Origin: JAWLHK01 sp041690355 [NCBI: bacterium]
Lineage (GTDB): Bacteria > J088 > JAWLBW01
Assembly: GCA_041690355.1 (NCBI GenBank)
Contig: JAWLHK010000012.1
Span: 56,152-120,151, forward strand
Direction of reading: 5' to 3'
DNA length: 64,000 nt
Shown here: positions 22,798 to 31,991 of the stretch, piece after piece
How the letters are laid out: every line of letters starts with the position of its first letter
Numbering within the stretch: the stretch's first letter is position 1
Translations under genes and position numbers: made by a program
Notes under the pieces: model-generated
What the model was told of the DNA's origin: nothing
What the model saw: the letters and a program-made list of their open reading frames with translations, nothing else
The model's database searches: none

Positions 22798-24158
22798 CAC
22801 TCGGGGATCAGCTCGAGAGGATGTCCCGCGCGCAAGCGCACCCAGGGCTGCCATTTTTCGATGAAGGCCTTACGCGCCCGGCCTTTGACCGGCCGCGCGA
22901 GGGCCGCGCGAACGAGCCAGGTACCCTCGCCGGTCACCGGCTGAAAATATTCGACGGCGCGCAGAGAGGGCTCGAGCATGCGCCACTCCTGCGTCAGCGC
23001 CGCCCCATCGAACCGGGGCGTCAGCGCGGCGGCTTCGGCGGCCTGGGCGCGCTGCTGTTCCACGGCGTCTTCGATGCGTCGCAGCGCCGTCTGCGAGTCG
23101 ATGACCGATGACTGGAGCTTGTCGATCGTCTCACGCACGGCCGGCTCGAGGCTGGTCGTCTGCAGACGGATCTGCGTATCGGGCAGGCGCAGTTCGATCT
23201 CGGCCTGCAGGCTTTCGAGTTCCAGTTCAGAGGGGGATCCGAAGAGAAAGAGAGAGAGGTGCGGACGGTCGTCTTCTTTCACGTACTGCCAGTTCGCGAC
23301 GCTGTAGCGTTCGCCGACCCACTCGACCACCTCGGTAGCCGCTTTGCGCCGGGCCGAGTCCATCGAGAGCTGATAGAGCGTCCAGGTGAGCGGCGCCAGA
23401 AAAACAATCGTCAGCGCGATCATGGTCGCCTTCGGCACGCGTTGCCCGCTCTCCTCCGACTGTTCGGCCAGGTGCATGCGGCGGAAGAGGAACAGCGAAG
23501 CGAGTACGATGGCGACGCCGTTCACGACGAAGAGATAGAAGGAACCGAGGGCGACGGACGGCTCGCCGTTCGCAATGCCGTAGCCGGTGGTGCAGAGCGG
23601 CGGCATGATGGCCGTGGCGATGGCCACGCCCGGCAGGGTGGCTGAGACGTCGCGGCTGGCCAGGGCGATGACGCCGGCGAGCGCCGCGGCCACCGCTACC
23701 GCGAGGTCGAGCAGGGTCGGCTGCGTTCGCGCCAGGAGCTCGGGAGTCAATTCGTCGAGCGGCGTGAGCAGGAAGTACAGCGTGCTCACGAGCAGGCTGA
23801 TGAACACCGAGACGCCGAGGTACTGAACCGAGATGATCGTCAGCCGCCGGTTGAGGGTCGCCATGGCATAGCCCATGCCGACGAGCGGCCCCATGAGCGG
23901 TGACACGAGCATGGCCCCGATGACCACTGCGGCGCTGTTGGTGTTCAGGCCGACCGAGGCGATGACGGCCGACGCCACGAGAAACCAGAGCCGCGCATTC
24001 TTGATGGCGACGAGGTTCTTCATGCTCTGCGCGACTTCTTCTTCGTCGGCGTCGAGCCGCAGGCGCGCCCACCAGCGCAGAATGCGCAGCAGGCGGGCCG
24101 GCGAGAAACGCGGCGCCGGTGATTCGGGCGGGACGGAGACGGGTTGCATATCGGGCAT
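22797..24158 (-). CDS. DUF389 family membrane protein
   Basis: About 453 residues. The N-terminal half has six hydrophobic helices and the family signature VGLNTNSAAVVIGAMLVSPLMGPLVGMGYAM, with VSATLPGVAIATAIMPPLCTTGYGIA; the C-terminal half is a soluble alpha/beta and coiled-coil region. DUF389 proteins are widespread and functionally uncharacterised. The protein is coupled to gluQ by a TGATG junction. The beginning MPDMQPVSVPPESPAP is a disordered proline-rich tail. Confidence 0.85.
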   Translation of the reverse strand: MPDMQPVSVPPESPAPRFSPARLLRILRWWARLRLDADEEEVAQSMKNLVAIKNARLWFLVASAVIASVGLNTNSAAVVIGAMLVSPLMGPLVGMGYAMATLNRRLTIISVQYLGVSVFISLLVSTLYFLLTPLDELTPELLARTQPTLLDLAVAVAAALAGVIALASRDVSATLPGVAIATAIMPPLCTTGYGIANGEPSVALGSFYLFVVNGVAIVLASLFLFRRMHLAEQSEESGQRVPKATMIALTIVFLAPLTWTLYQLSMDSARRKAATEVVEWVGERYSVANWQYVKEDDRPHLSLFLFGSPSELELESLQAEIELRLPDTQIRLQTTSLEPAVRETIDKLQSSVIDSQTALRRIEDAVEQQRAQAAEAAALTPRFDGAALTQEWRMLEPSLRAVEYFQPVTGEGTWLVRAALARPVKGRARKAFIEKWQPWVRLRAGHPLELIPE

Positions 24159-24213
24159 AGTGTATCAGACGGGCCGCCGCCCGGTTCCCTGCACGGGCGC
24201 CGGGCGTCCACAA

Positions 24214-24251
24214 AGAAAAAGGCCCGGCGGACAACAAGTTCCGCCGGGCCT
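24214..24251 (-). terminator. Rho-independent terminator of the BKACE gene
   Basis: GGCCCGGCGGA (24221-24231) pairs perfectly with TCCGCCGGGCC (24240-24250) around an 8-base loop. On the minus strand the stem is followed by TTTTTCTTTG. Confidence 0.92.
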
Positions 24252-24269
24252 GCAGGAGAGAATCGGAGA

Positions 24270-25151
24270 TCAGTGGAAGGCTTTGCCGATCTTGCCGAGC
24301 GCGCGCGCTTCGTCGGGCGTGCAGGGCTCGCGGCCGCTCTCGCGGGCGATCTTCACGATCGCTTCGATGAGCTGGCCGTTGCTGGTGGCCTTCTCGCCGT
24401 TGGGCAGGTAGAAGGTGTCTTCGAGGCCGGTGCGCAGATGTCCGCCGAGCTCAGCGGTCCTGCGGTGCACCGCCCAGACTTCCTGGCGGCCGATGGCGAT
24501 CGTCTGCCACTTGAAGTCGTCGGGCATTTCGCCGACGAGCAACGGCAGCCATTCGGGCTTGGCGGGCATGCCGCTGGCGACGCCCATGACGAGCGAGACG
24601 TGCACCTGCCCCTTGAGAATGCCGGCGTCGCGGAACATCGAGACGCTGCGCACGATGCCCGTGTCGAAGCACTCGCACTCGGGCGTGATGCCGTTGCGCT
24701 CCATGACTTCGGCGAACGCCTGGACCTTCTCGACCGGGTTGTCGAAGACCATCGGCGGCCAGGCCCAGGTGTGGTCGGCCTTCAGCTTGAGATAGTTCAG
24801 GCTGCCGGCGTTTAACGCGGCCATCTCGGGCTTGACCCGTTCGAGGCAGGCCACCGGCCCGCTGATGTCGGGGCCGACGACGCCGGTCGTCATGTTGATG
24901 ATGATGTCGGGAACGACTTCCTTGATGCGGTTGCAGATCTTTTCGACATCGTTCGGATCCCAGGTGGGCAGGCGGCCCATGCCCGGCGACTGGTTGCGGA
25001 AGTGCAGATGCACGATGGCGGCGCCGGCGTCGCGGGCCTCTTTGCACGCCTGGGCCATCTGATCCGGATCGACCGGAACGTTGTGCTGGGCCGGGTCGGT
25101 GAGCACGCCCGTCACCGCGCAGCTGACGATAACCTTGTCTTTCGCCGCCAT
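24270..25151 (-). CDS. BKACE (beta-keto acid cleavage enzyme, DUF849) family protein
   Basis: Zn-dependent enzyme that condenses a beta-keto acid with acetyl-CoA and splits it to acetoacetate and a CoA ester; the founding member is Kce of lysine fermentation. About 293 residues. VIVSCAVTGV at the start, AAIVHLHFRNQ (His pair, metal ligands), IINMTTGVVG, LNAGSLNYLK, CECFDTGIVRS, VHVSLVMGVASGMPA, LGGHLRTGLEDTFYL are the family blocks. The start has a strong AGGAGG 6 bases upstream. It is monocistronic with its own terminator. The exact substrate is undetermined. Confidence 0.9.
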   Translation of the reverse strand: MAAKDKVIVSCAVTGVLTDPAQHNVPVDPDQMAQACKEARDAGAAIVHLHFRNQSPGMGRLPTWDPNDVEKICNRIKEVVPDIIINMTTGVVGPDISGPVACLERVKPEMAALNAGSLNYLKLKADHTWAWPPMVFDNPVEKVQAFAEVMERNGITPECECFDTGIVRSVSMFRDAGILKGQVHVSLVMGVASGMPAKPEWLPLLVGEMPDDFKWQTIAIGRQEVWAVHRRTAELGGHLRTGLEDTFYLPNGEKATSNGQLIEAIVKIARESGREPCTPDEARALGKIGKAFH

Positions 25152-25316
25152 GGCAGCCTCCTGAAGGGGAAGTTCGGTAGCTGATTGACTCGTCAATCAA
25201 CAATCATGCTCATGCTATCCAACCGGTCTGCCGCTGTCAAGCGCCGGCGTGGCACAGCGACGGGCCGAAGCCTTACAATATAGCCTCCAAGTGAGCCTGT
25301 TGATTCCCGTTTTCGA

Positions 25317-26996
25317 GTGAACACCCGCGTGCCCTCCCCATCATCGCCCTCCCCCGACTCAGGTGTCGCCCGCGGGGCCGCCATTGCCGCCATCGCCGTC
25401 CTGGGCAGCCGTGTGCTCGGCCTCGTGCGCGAGCAGGTCTTCGCGGTGTTCTTCGGCGCAAGCCGCGAGTACGACGCGTTTCTCACCGCCTTCCGCATTC
25501 CGAACCTCCTGCGCGACCTGCTGGCCGAGGGTGCGCTGTCGGCCGCCTTCGTGACGACCTTCTCGAAGACCATGGCCCGCGACGGCAAGGAGGCCGGTTT
25601 CCGCCTGGCGAACACGGTGGCCAACACGCTGGCCCTTCTGCTGATCTTCGTCGTGCTCGCGGGCATTTTCTTCGCGGAACCGGTTGTGCAGGCCATCGCC
25701 ATCGGCTTCGACGCCGAGAAGACGGCCATGGCCGCCGAGCTGACGCAGATCATGATGCCGTTCATTCTCTTCGTCGCGCTGGCCGCGCTGGCCATGGGCA
25801 TGCTGAACGCGCAGCATTACTTCGCCCTCCCGCAGTCTGCCTCGACCTTCTTCAACGTCACGAGCATCGTCGTCGGCCTCGGCACGGCCTTTCTGCTCGC
25901 CCCCGAGTACATGACGGCGCTGTGGGACAACTCCGCGTTTCCCTCGGGCACCGGGGCTCCGGCGCGCGCCATGACCGGCATGGCCGTCGGCACGCTCGCG
26001 GGCGGCCTCGTCCAGTGGCTCGTCCAGATGCCGACGCTGCGGCGCACCGGCTACCGCTGGCAACCCCGGCTCGACTGGAAGGACCCCGGCTTTCGCGCCG
26101 TGCTGGTGCTCATGGGGCCCGCGCTCATCGGCGCCGCCGCCGTGCAGATCAACGTCTTCGTGAACTCGAACTTCGCATCGCTGCTCGGCGACAAGCCGAT
26201 CAGCTGGCTCAATTACAGCTTCCGCCTCATGCAGTTTCCCATCGGGGTCTTCGGCGTGGCCATCATGACCGCCTCGCTGCCCGCCCTCTCGCGGCACCTG
26301 GCGGCGGGCGACCACCCGGGGTTCCGCACGACCCTGACGCAGTCGCTCGAGCTGGCCCTGCTGCTGACCCTCCCGGCGGCCGTGGGGCTCGCCGTGCTGG
26401 GCGAGCCGATCATCCGCCTCGTCTACGAGCACGGCCGCTTCGACCACGCCGATACCCTGGCCACGGCGGCGGCCCTCGGCGCCTACGCCTTCGGGCTGCC
26501 CGGCTACGCGGCCCTCAAGATCGTGCAGCCCGCCTTCATTTCCCTCGATGACGCAAAGACCCCGATGTACGTGAGCCTGGGCGCCGTCGCCGGCAACGCG
26601 GCCCTGAACGCCCTCTTCGTTTTCGGCCTCGGATTCGGCCACGTGGGCCTGGCCGCGGCCACGGCAGCCATGGCGACCGTGAACGTCGTCGTGCTGCTCG
26701 TCATCCTGCGCCGCCGGCTGCGCACCACCGCCGCCCTGGACGCCCGCCGGTTCGCCGGCCAGGTTCTGCGCATCGGGGTCGCCGCCGCCGTCATGGGCGC
26801 CGCCGCCTGGGGGGGATACCGCGGGCTGCAGCGGGCCGGCCTCGCCGAGGGTTCCCTTGCCGCCGGCATCGAGGTCGTCCTCCTCCTGCCCACCGCCGTG
26901 GCCGTCTATGCCGCCGTGTGCCGCGTGCTCGGGATCGCCGCCTTCGACCAGGCGGCCGCCCTGGTAACCAGCCGCCTTCGACGCCACAGGGCCTGA
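25317..26996 (+). CDS. murJ: Lipid II flippase MurJ
   Basis: Moves lipid II across the inner membrane for peptidoglycan synthesis. About 559 residues with 14 membrane helices. VLGSRVLGLVREQVFAVFFGAS, FRIPNLLRDLLAEGALSAAFV (family signature with conserved Arg residues), SLPALSRHLA and LVYEHGRFD are present. Start is GTG at 25317, which keeps a Pro/Ser-rich N-terminal tail; no strong Shine-Dalgarno is visible. The gene is divergent from the BKACE gene and followed after 48 bp by the 7TM sensor gene. Confidence 0.93.
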   Translation: MNTRVPSPSSPSPDSGVARGAAIAAIAVLGSRVLGLVREQVFAVFFGASREYDAFLTAFRIPNLLRDLLAEGALSAAFVTTFSKTMARDGKEAGFRLANTVANTLALLLIFVVLAGIFFAEPVVQAIAIGFDAEKTAMAAELTQIMMPFILFVALAALAMGMLNAQHYFALPQSASTFFNVTSIVVGLGTAFLLAPEYMTALWDNSAFPSGTGAPARAMTGMAVGTLAGGLVQWLVQMPTLRRTGYRWQPRLDWKDPGFRAVLVLMGPALIGAAAVQINVFVNSNFASLLGDKPISWLNYSFRLMQFPIGVFGVAIMTASLPALSRHLAAGDHPGFRTTLTQSLELALLLTLPAAVGLAVLGEPIIRLVYEHGRFDHADTLATAAALGAYAFGLPGYAALKIVQPAFISLDDAKTPMYVSLGAVAGNAALNALFVFGLGFGHVGLAAATAAMATVNVVVLLVILRRRLRTTAALDARRFAGQVLRIGVAAAVMGAAAWGGYRGLQRAGLAEGSLAAGIEVVLLLPTAVAVYAAVCRVLGIAAFDQAAALVTSRLRRHRA

Positions 26997-27002
26997 CCCC
27001 GG

Positions 27003-27033
27003 TTGCCCCTTCGACGGCAACCTGTGATAAAAT
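27003..27033 (+). promoter_or_regulatory. Candidate promoter of the 7TM-GAF gene
   Basis: TTGCCC (27003-27008) with GATAAA 17 bp or TAAAAT 19 bp further (27028-27033). Lying inside the longer open frame, it favours the ATG at 27045 as the real start. Confidence 0.4.
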
Positions 27034-27044
27034 CGGCAGTGCCC

Positions 27045-28928
27045 ATGCCGGCCTACATCCCACATTCCCTCCTGATCGGAATCATGGCGGTCTCGGCCCT
27101 GCTGTTTCTGCGCATGGGCCTCGAACGCCGCGAGATGCTGCCGCTGGGCATTTCGGCCGTGCTCGCGAGCGTGTGGATGCTGGCCGTCACGATCGGCGAC
27201 GCCGCCGTGCAGACGGGGCACGTCCCGCTGGCGTGGCTCGCCGTCGCCCACGCGACCATGGCGCCGGCCGTCTTCTTCGCCTTCGTGGCCGTTCTGCTCC
27301 TCGAGCATCACTACTATCCCGGCGCGCCGATCTCCCGGCGCATCTGGATACCTCCGGCCCTGGCCGTGGTCGCCCTGGCCGGGGCACAGACCCTCGACCC
27401 GCAGTTCTTCGTGCGCGACGCCGAGGCGGCCCCCGTCGGGCCCGGACATTTCGTGCTCGAGCTCGTGCCGGGCCCCGGCTACTATCTCTTCATCGCGCTC
27501 ACCGGCTACGTCCTCTATCAGGTCGCCCGCCGTTTTCCCCGCATCGTCCAGGCGATGGGCCTGACCGAGTTCGAGCGGCGCACCCGCGTGCTCTACATGC
27601 TGGTCGTCGTCACGGCCTTCTGGTGCACGGCTTTCGAGCTGCTGCCCGTGCTGCTCGGGCGGGCCATGCCGGCGGGTCCCGGCCCCAGCCTCCCGCGCGT
27701 CGCGGGCCCGATGATCGGCCTCGCCGGGGCCCTGGCCCTGATCGGCCTCACGGGCAGCCTCAAACCCGCCGTGATTGCCGGCGCGGCGTTTCGTTTCGCG
27801 CTCCGCGTCGCCCTGCTGAGCGCCATCCCGGCGGCCGTCTACCTCGGGTGGACCGAATGGGTGCTCGGCCTGAGCCGGCCGGCATTCGTGCTGGCTATCT
27901 TCGCGATGACCGCGCTGCTGGCCGTGCTCTCCGTCTACCTGAAGAACCTCCTGGCGGGACCGGTCGACCGGGACGGGATGCGCAACATCGTCGCCGTCAA
28001 TCACCTCGTTCACGAGCTGCTGCTGCTGCGCGACCTGGACGGATTCACGGCGGTCATCACGGCTTACCTCCGAGACACCGTCGGTGCCGAAGACGTGACC
28101 CTGCTTTCAGTCCAGGGACGGCAAGGTGAAGAGCTTTACGATCCGGAGTCGCGCTCGGTGCTCGCCTTTCCGGCCGACGTTCGGACGGCGCTGCGCGGTT
28201 GCCAGCGGGCCCTGACCCTGCGCGACGTCGGGGAAGATCCGCGCCTGGCCGAGCACCGTGACGCCCTGCGCGCCTTTTTCGTCCACCTGCGCGCCGAAGT
28301 GCTGCTCCCCCTCAGCGACGAAGGGCGGCTCAACGGCATTCTCGTCCTCGAAGCGCGCAGCTCGAAAAGCCCATACGAGCGGAACGATGTGGATTTTCTC
28401 GATCGGGTCATCGACCCCCTGTCGCTCGCCTTTGCCAACACGGTGAACTTCGAACTCTCGAAGTCGGGGCGGCCGGGCAAGCTGTTTCCGGCCCGCGAAT
28501 TCCAGGCCATGCTCGAGCAGCAGTGGCACCGGGCGCGGCGGTATGAGGAAGCGCTTTCGGTCGTCCTGTTCCGCCTCGAAGACGCCGGCGCGTTCGAAGC
28601 CAGCCACGGCGAAGAGGCGGCGGCGCAGGCCGTGCGCGACGTGGGCTCGCGGCTGCTCACCGAACTGCGCGCCTTCGACGTCCCCGCCCTGCTCGACCCC
28701 CACACGATTGCCCTCCTGCTGCCCCAGACCGAAAAGGAGGGGGCGTCCGTGGCCGGGCGGCGCATCCGCAGCTGGCTCGAGGCCCAGCCCGTGGGTGACG
28801 GCGAAACGCCCGTCACCCTGCGCTTCAGCCTCGGTACCGCCGGGCGCGACCTGCGCACGCAGAGCTCCGCAGCCGATCTGCTTGCCGAGGCCGAGGCGAG
28901 CCTGGCCGCCATGGCCGGGGCGTCCTGA
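27045..28928 (+). CDS. 7TM sensor protein with GAF and degenerate GGDEF domains
   Basis: About 627 residues. Eight or so N-terminal hydrophobic helices (IPHSLLIGIMAVSALLFL up to LAIFAMTALLAVLSVYL, residues 1-300) resemble the 7TM sensor input of histidine kinases. A GAF-like domain (about 310-470; NHLVHELLLLRDLDGFTAVITAYLRDTVGAEDVTLLS, VLLPLSDEGRLNGILVLEA) follows, and then a GGDEF fold (480-620) in which the active-site loop reads PALLDPHTIALLLPQT in place of RYGGDEFVLLLPET. It is therefore predicted to be unable to make c-di-GMP and may bind GTP or act as a partner domain. It is followed after 98 bp by an HD-GYP gene, whose product could be its c-di-GMP partner. Confidence 0.78.
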   Translation: MPAYIPHSLLIGIMAVSALLFLRMGLERREMLPLGISAVLASVWMLAVTIGDAAVQTGHVPLAWLAVAHATMAPAVFFAFVAVLLLEHHYYPGAPISRRIWIPPALAVVALAGAQTLDPQFFVRDAEAAPVGPGHFVLELVPGPGYYLFIALTGYVLYQVARRFPRIVQAMGLTEFERRTRVLYMLVVVTAFWCTAFELLPVLLGRAMPAGPGPSLPRVAGPMIGLAGALALIGLTGSLKPAVIAGAAFRFALRVALLSAIPAAVYLGWTEWVLGLSRPAFVLAIFAMTALLAVLSVYLKNLLAGPVDRDGMRNIVAVNHLVHELLLLRDLDGFTAVITAYLRDTVGAEDVTLLSVQGRQGEELYDPESRSVLAFPADVRTALRGCQRALTLRDVGEDPRLAEHRDALRAFFVHLRAEVLLPLSDEGRLNGILVLEARSSKSPYERNDVDFLDRVIDPLSLAFANTVNFELSKSGRPGKLFPAREFQAMLEQQWHRARRYEEALSVVLFRLEDAGAFEASHGEEAAAQAVRDVGSRLLTELRAFDVPALLDPHTIALLLPQTEKEGASVAGRRIRSWLEAQPVGDGETPVTLRFSLGTAGRDLRTQSSAADLLAEAEASLAAMAGAS

Positions 28929-28966
28929 GCGCCCGGGCCGGGGCACGCAGTTTCACGGCCGTTTTT

Positions 28967-28995
28967 TTGCAGGCGGCCTGCCGAGTGGATAGAAT
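28967..28995 (+). promoter_or_regulatory. Candidate promoter of the HD-GYP gene (TTGCAG-17-TAGAAT)
   Basis: TTGCAG (28967-28972), exactly 17 bp, TAGAAT (28990-28995). The expected transcription start is near 29002, which argues for translation from the ATG at 29027, preceded by GGAGGG, rather than from 29000 or upstream. Confidence 0.65.
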
Positions 28996-29026
28996 AGACA
29001 TGGCCATCGGAGGGCCGCCCCCAGCC

Positions 29027-30967
29027 ATGTCGTCCCTGACTCCATCTCCCGCCGAACTCTTCCTGCAGGCGCGCGACGCAGACCCCGCACTGCGCCAGGT
29101 CGCCGTCGAGTTCGAAGAGGCCGAGGGACTGCTGCTGGCCGAAGGCGACCTCCGGGTCCTCGTCTACCAGTTCCGCGACGACGACCCGCGTCAATCCGAG
29201 ATGCACGCCCGTTCGGTTGCGCGCGGCGCCGGCGTGCTCGCCCTGCTTACCGACAGCGTCGTACCCGACCGCATCGGCCGGCTGCTGCACGAATTGCCGC
29301 ATTTCGACTATCTCGAAGCGCCCCACGAGCCGCAGCGCCTCGCGCGCCATCTGCGGCGGCTGTTCTCGACCCTGCGCTGGGAGCGCGAAGCGCGCGAGGC
29401 CCGGTCAGAGCTCGCGGCGAACCGCGACCAGCTCAAAGAGATCCAGTCGATCGGCATCGCCCTCTCGGCCGAGCGCAATCTCGATACGCTGCTGACCATG
29501 ATCGTCGAGAAGGCGCGCCAGATCACGCATGCCGACGCCGGCAGCCTCTACATCGTCGAGGGCGACCGCGACGGCGACGACACCCAGCGGCGGCTGCGGT
29601 TCAAGATCTCGCAGAACGACTCCATTCAGGTCCCGTTCAGCGAGTTCACGCTGCCGCTCGACGCGTCGAGCATCGCGGGTTACGTCGCTACATCGCGCAA
29701 GTCGCTGATCCTGGACGACTGCTACCTGCTGCCCGATGATTCGCCGGTGCGCTTCAACAAGTCGTTCGACGAGAAATTCAGTTACCGCACGAAGTCGATG
29801 CTGGGCGTACCGCTCGTCACCCGGGGCGGCGAGATGATCGGCGTACTGCAGCTGATCAACCGCAAGCTCGACCCGAACGTCCGCCTCACGCCCGAGAAGA
29901 CCGAGGCGGCGGTCATTCCGTTCACGCGCGCCGACGTCGAGCTCGTCGAATCGCTGGCCAGCGCCGCCGCCGTCGCCATGGACAACGCGCTGCTCAACGA
30001 AGAAATCCGCAACCTCTTCGAGGGCTTCGTGCTCGCCTCGGTCAAGGCCATCGAGAGCCGCGATCCGACCACGTCGGGTCACAGCGGGCGCGTGGCCGAG
30101 CTCACGGTAGGTCTCGCCGAGAAGGTCGACCGCCTCGACAGCGGGCCGCTGCGCGAGCTGCGCTTCTCGGTGCAGCAGCTGCGCGAGATCCGCTACGCGA
30201 GCCTGTTGCACGACTTCGGAAAGATCGGCGTGCGCGAAGAAGTGCTCGTCAAGGCGAACAAGCTCTACCCCTGGGATTACGATCTGGTCGAAGCCCGCTT
30301 TCGCTACGTGAAGAAGGCGCTCGAGGCCGGCTACCTCAAGAAGGAGCTCGCCCTGCTGCGCGCGAAGCGCACCGACGAGACGCAGGCCCTGCGCGCGCTG
30401 CGCAGAAAGTACCGGGAAGAGTTGGCCGAGCTCGACCGCTTCACCGACATCATCGCCGAGGCGAACCGGCCGACCGTGCTCGCCGAGGGGAACTTCGATG
30501 CGCTGCAGAAGATCGCCAGGCAGACGTTTCGCGATCTGGACGGCACCCGCAAGCCCTTGCTCGAGCCCCACGAGGTGGCCAACCTGAGCATACGCAAGGG
30601 GAGCCTCAACGACGAAGAGTTCCGCCAGATCCAGAGTCACGTCACGCACACCTACGAGTTCCTCCAGAAAATCAGCTGGACGCGCGACCTGAAGAACGTG
30701 CCGGTCATCGCCTACATGCACCACGAGAAGCTGAACGGCCGCGGCTATCCCGAGCGCAAGCCGGCGCCCGAAATTCCGGTGCAGAGCCGCATGATGACGA
30801 TCTCCGACATCTACGACGCGCTCACGGCCAGCGACCGCCCGTACAAGAAGGCCTTGCCGGCCGAGAAGGCGCTCTCGATCATCGAAGACGAAGTGAAACT
30901 CGGCCAGCTCGACCCGCATCTGTTCGAGGTCTTCGTGCAGGCCGGGGTGTACAAGCTCACCGCGTAG
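29027..30967 (+). CDS. GAF-HD-GYP c-di-GMP phosphodiesterase with long coiled-coil insertion
   Basis: About 646 residues. N-terminal receiver-like fold (about 40-112, without a clear phospho-Asp set), coiled coil, a GAF domain (141-320; GVPLVTRGGEMIGVLQLINRK) and an HD-GYP domain (328-646). The catalytic pair is LLHDFGKIG (H395-D396), and the signature HHEKLNGRGYPE (565-576) is intact, so hydrolysis of c-di-GMP is expected. Between the two motifs there are about 170 residues, where normal domains have about 60; the extra ~110 residues (412-521) are highly charged coiled coil. The start at 29027 is set by GGAGGG and by the promoter. Confidence 0.88.
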   Translation: MSSLTPSPAELFLQARDADPALRQVAVEFEEAEGLLLAEGDLRVLVYQFRDDDPRQSEMHARSVARGAGVLALLTDSVVPDRIGRLLHELPHFDYLEAPHEPQRLARHLRRLFSTLRWEREAREARSELAANRDQLKEIQSIGIALSAERNLDTLLTMIVEKARQITHADAGSLYIVEGDRDGDDTQRRLRFKISQNDSIQVPFSEFTLPLDASSIAGYVATSRKSLILDDCYLLPDDSPVRFNKSFDEKFSYRTKSMLGVPLVTRGGEMIGVLQLINRKLDPNVRLTPEKTEAAVIPFTRADVELVESLASAAAVAMDNALLNEEIRNLFEGFVLASVKAIESRDPTTSGHSGRVAELTVGLAEKVDRLDSGPLRELRFSVQQLREIRYASLLHDFGKIGVREEVLVKANKLYPWDYDLVEARFRYVKKALEAGYLKKELALLRAKRTDETQALRALRRKYREELAELDRFTDIIAEANRPTVLAEGNFDALQKIARQTFRDLDGTRKPLLEPHEVANLSIRKGSLNDEEFRQIQSHVTHTYEFLQKISWTRDLKNVPVIAYMHHEKLNGRGYPERKPAPEIPVQSRMMTISDIYDALTASDRPYKKALPAEKALSIIEDEVKLGQLDPHLFEVFVQAGVYKLTA

Positions 30968-31002
30968 CCCGCGCCACCTCTACTCCGCACCCCTTGCTCC
31001 CC

Positions 31003-31884
31003 ATGTTGCGTACCAACCGCCAGCAGGTCATCGAGACGGCGCTCCAGGGGCGCATCATCCCGCCGCGAGCCTACGGCTGGGAGATTACCCACGACGGCCG
31101 GCCGGCCATGACCCCGCCGGGACTCGGGGGAATTACCTACAACGTGAAGGTCGGCGACTCCTGTTTCGGCTGGGCGTCAGACCACGTCGAGCCGTGCGTT
31201 TCGCTCACCTTCGGCCTCGACAAGCTGAGCGAAAACCCGAACAAAGGACTCAACGTCTTCGCCTGTATCGGCAACGACGTCACCATCGTTTCGGGCGACG
31301 CCAGGGGCGCGCGCGGCAAGGTTACGGGGCACCACGGCGGCGTCGAGCACGTGCTCGTCGATTTCGCCGACGAGGTGCTCGAGAAGCTGACCCTCGACGA
31401 CAAGTTTCTCATCCGCGGCTGGGGCCAAGGCCTGCGGCTGCTCGACCACCCCGAGGTCACCGCCTACAACCTCGATCCGCGCCTGCTCGATGTGCTGGGA
31501 ATCGTCGAGTCGGACGGAGGTCTCGAAGTGCCGGTCGTGGCCGAGGTGCCCGCCATGCTCATGGGGAGCGGCATCGGACATAACGATATCTTCAAGGGCG
31601 ATTACGACATCCAGACGTCGGAGTGGAGCGTCATCGAGCGCCAGGGGCTCGATCGGCTCCGGCTCGGCGATCTGGTCGCCATCCTCGATCACGATGCCAC
31701 ACACGGCTGGTCGGTCAAGAACGGCGCGATCACGATCGCCGTCGTCTCGCATGGCGATTCGTTTCTCGCCGGGCACGGCCCGGGCGTATCGACCATCCTC
31801 ACCTCGCGCACGGGGCGCATCCGGCCGCGGCGCGATGCCGACGCCAACGTCGGCCGCATGCTCGGCGTCGGGCGGTACCGCTGA
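31003..31884 (+). CDS. DUF4438 family protein
   Basis: About 293 residues. It opens with LRTNRQQVIETALQGRIIPPRAYGWEITHDGRP, then GGITYNVKVGDSCFGWASDHVEPCVSL, GNDVTIVSGDARGARGKVTGHHGG, GQGLRLLDHPEV, and a C-terminal IAVVSHGDSFLAGHGPGVSTILTS. This matches, from memory, DUF4438, a family of single-domain proteins with one solved structure and no assigned reaction. The conserved His/Asp/Cys residues suggest an enzyme. It follows the HD-GYP gene by 35 bp and may be in the same transcript. Confidence 0.72.
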   Translation: MLRTNRQQVIETALQGRIIPPRAYGWEITHDGRPAMTPPGLGGITYNVKVGDSCFGWASDHVEPCVSLTFGLDKLSENPNKGLNVFACIGNDVTIVSGDARGARGKVTGHHGGVEHVLVDFADEVLEKLTLDDKFLIRGWGQGLRLLDHPEVTAYNLDPRLLDVLGIVESDGGLEVPVVAEVPAMLMGSGIGHNDIFKGDYDIQTSEWSVIERQGLDRLRLGDLVAILDHDATHGWSVKNGAITIAVVSHGDSFLAGHGPGVSTILTSRTGRIRPRRDADANVGRMLGVGRYR

Positions 31885-31991
31885 CACCGTTGTCAGGGCG
31901 GGGCATGAAAGACCCGCCGACGGCGAAGAGAACCGGCCGGCGGCACAGAAGTTGCTTCGTTCCGGGAAATCCTTTCATGGAGAATGAAAGC

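Noticed and set aside
25359-28013. 884-residue open frame on the minus strand
   Set aside because: It is the complement of murJ and the 7TM-GAF gene; composition is His/Gly/Arg/Glu-rich as expected for a high-GC shadow, and no family pattern is visible.
28930-28968. Terminator after the 7TM-GAF gene (GGCCG ... CGGCC then seven T)
   Set aside because: The stem is only about five pairs around a long loop, and the T run overlaps the -35 of the next promoter; not convincing.
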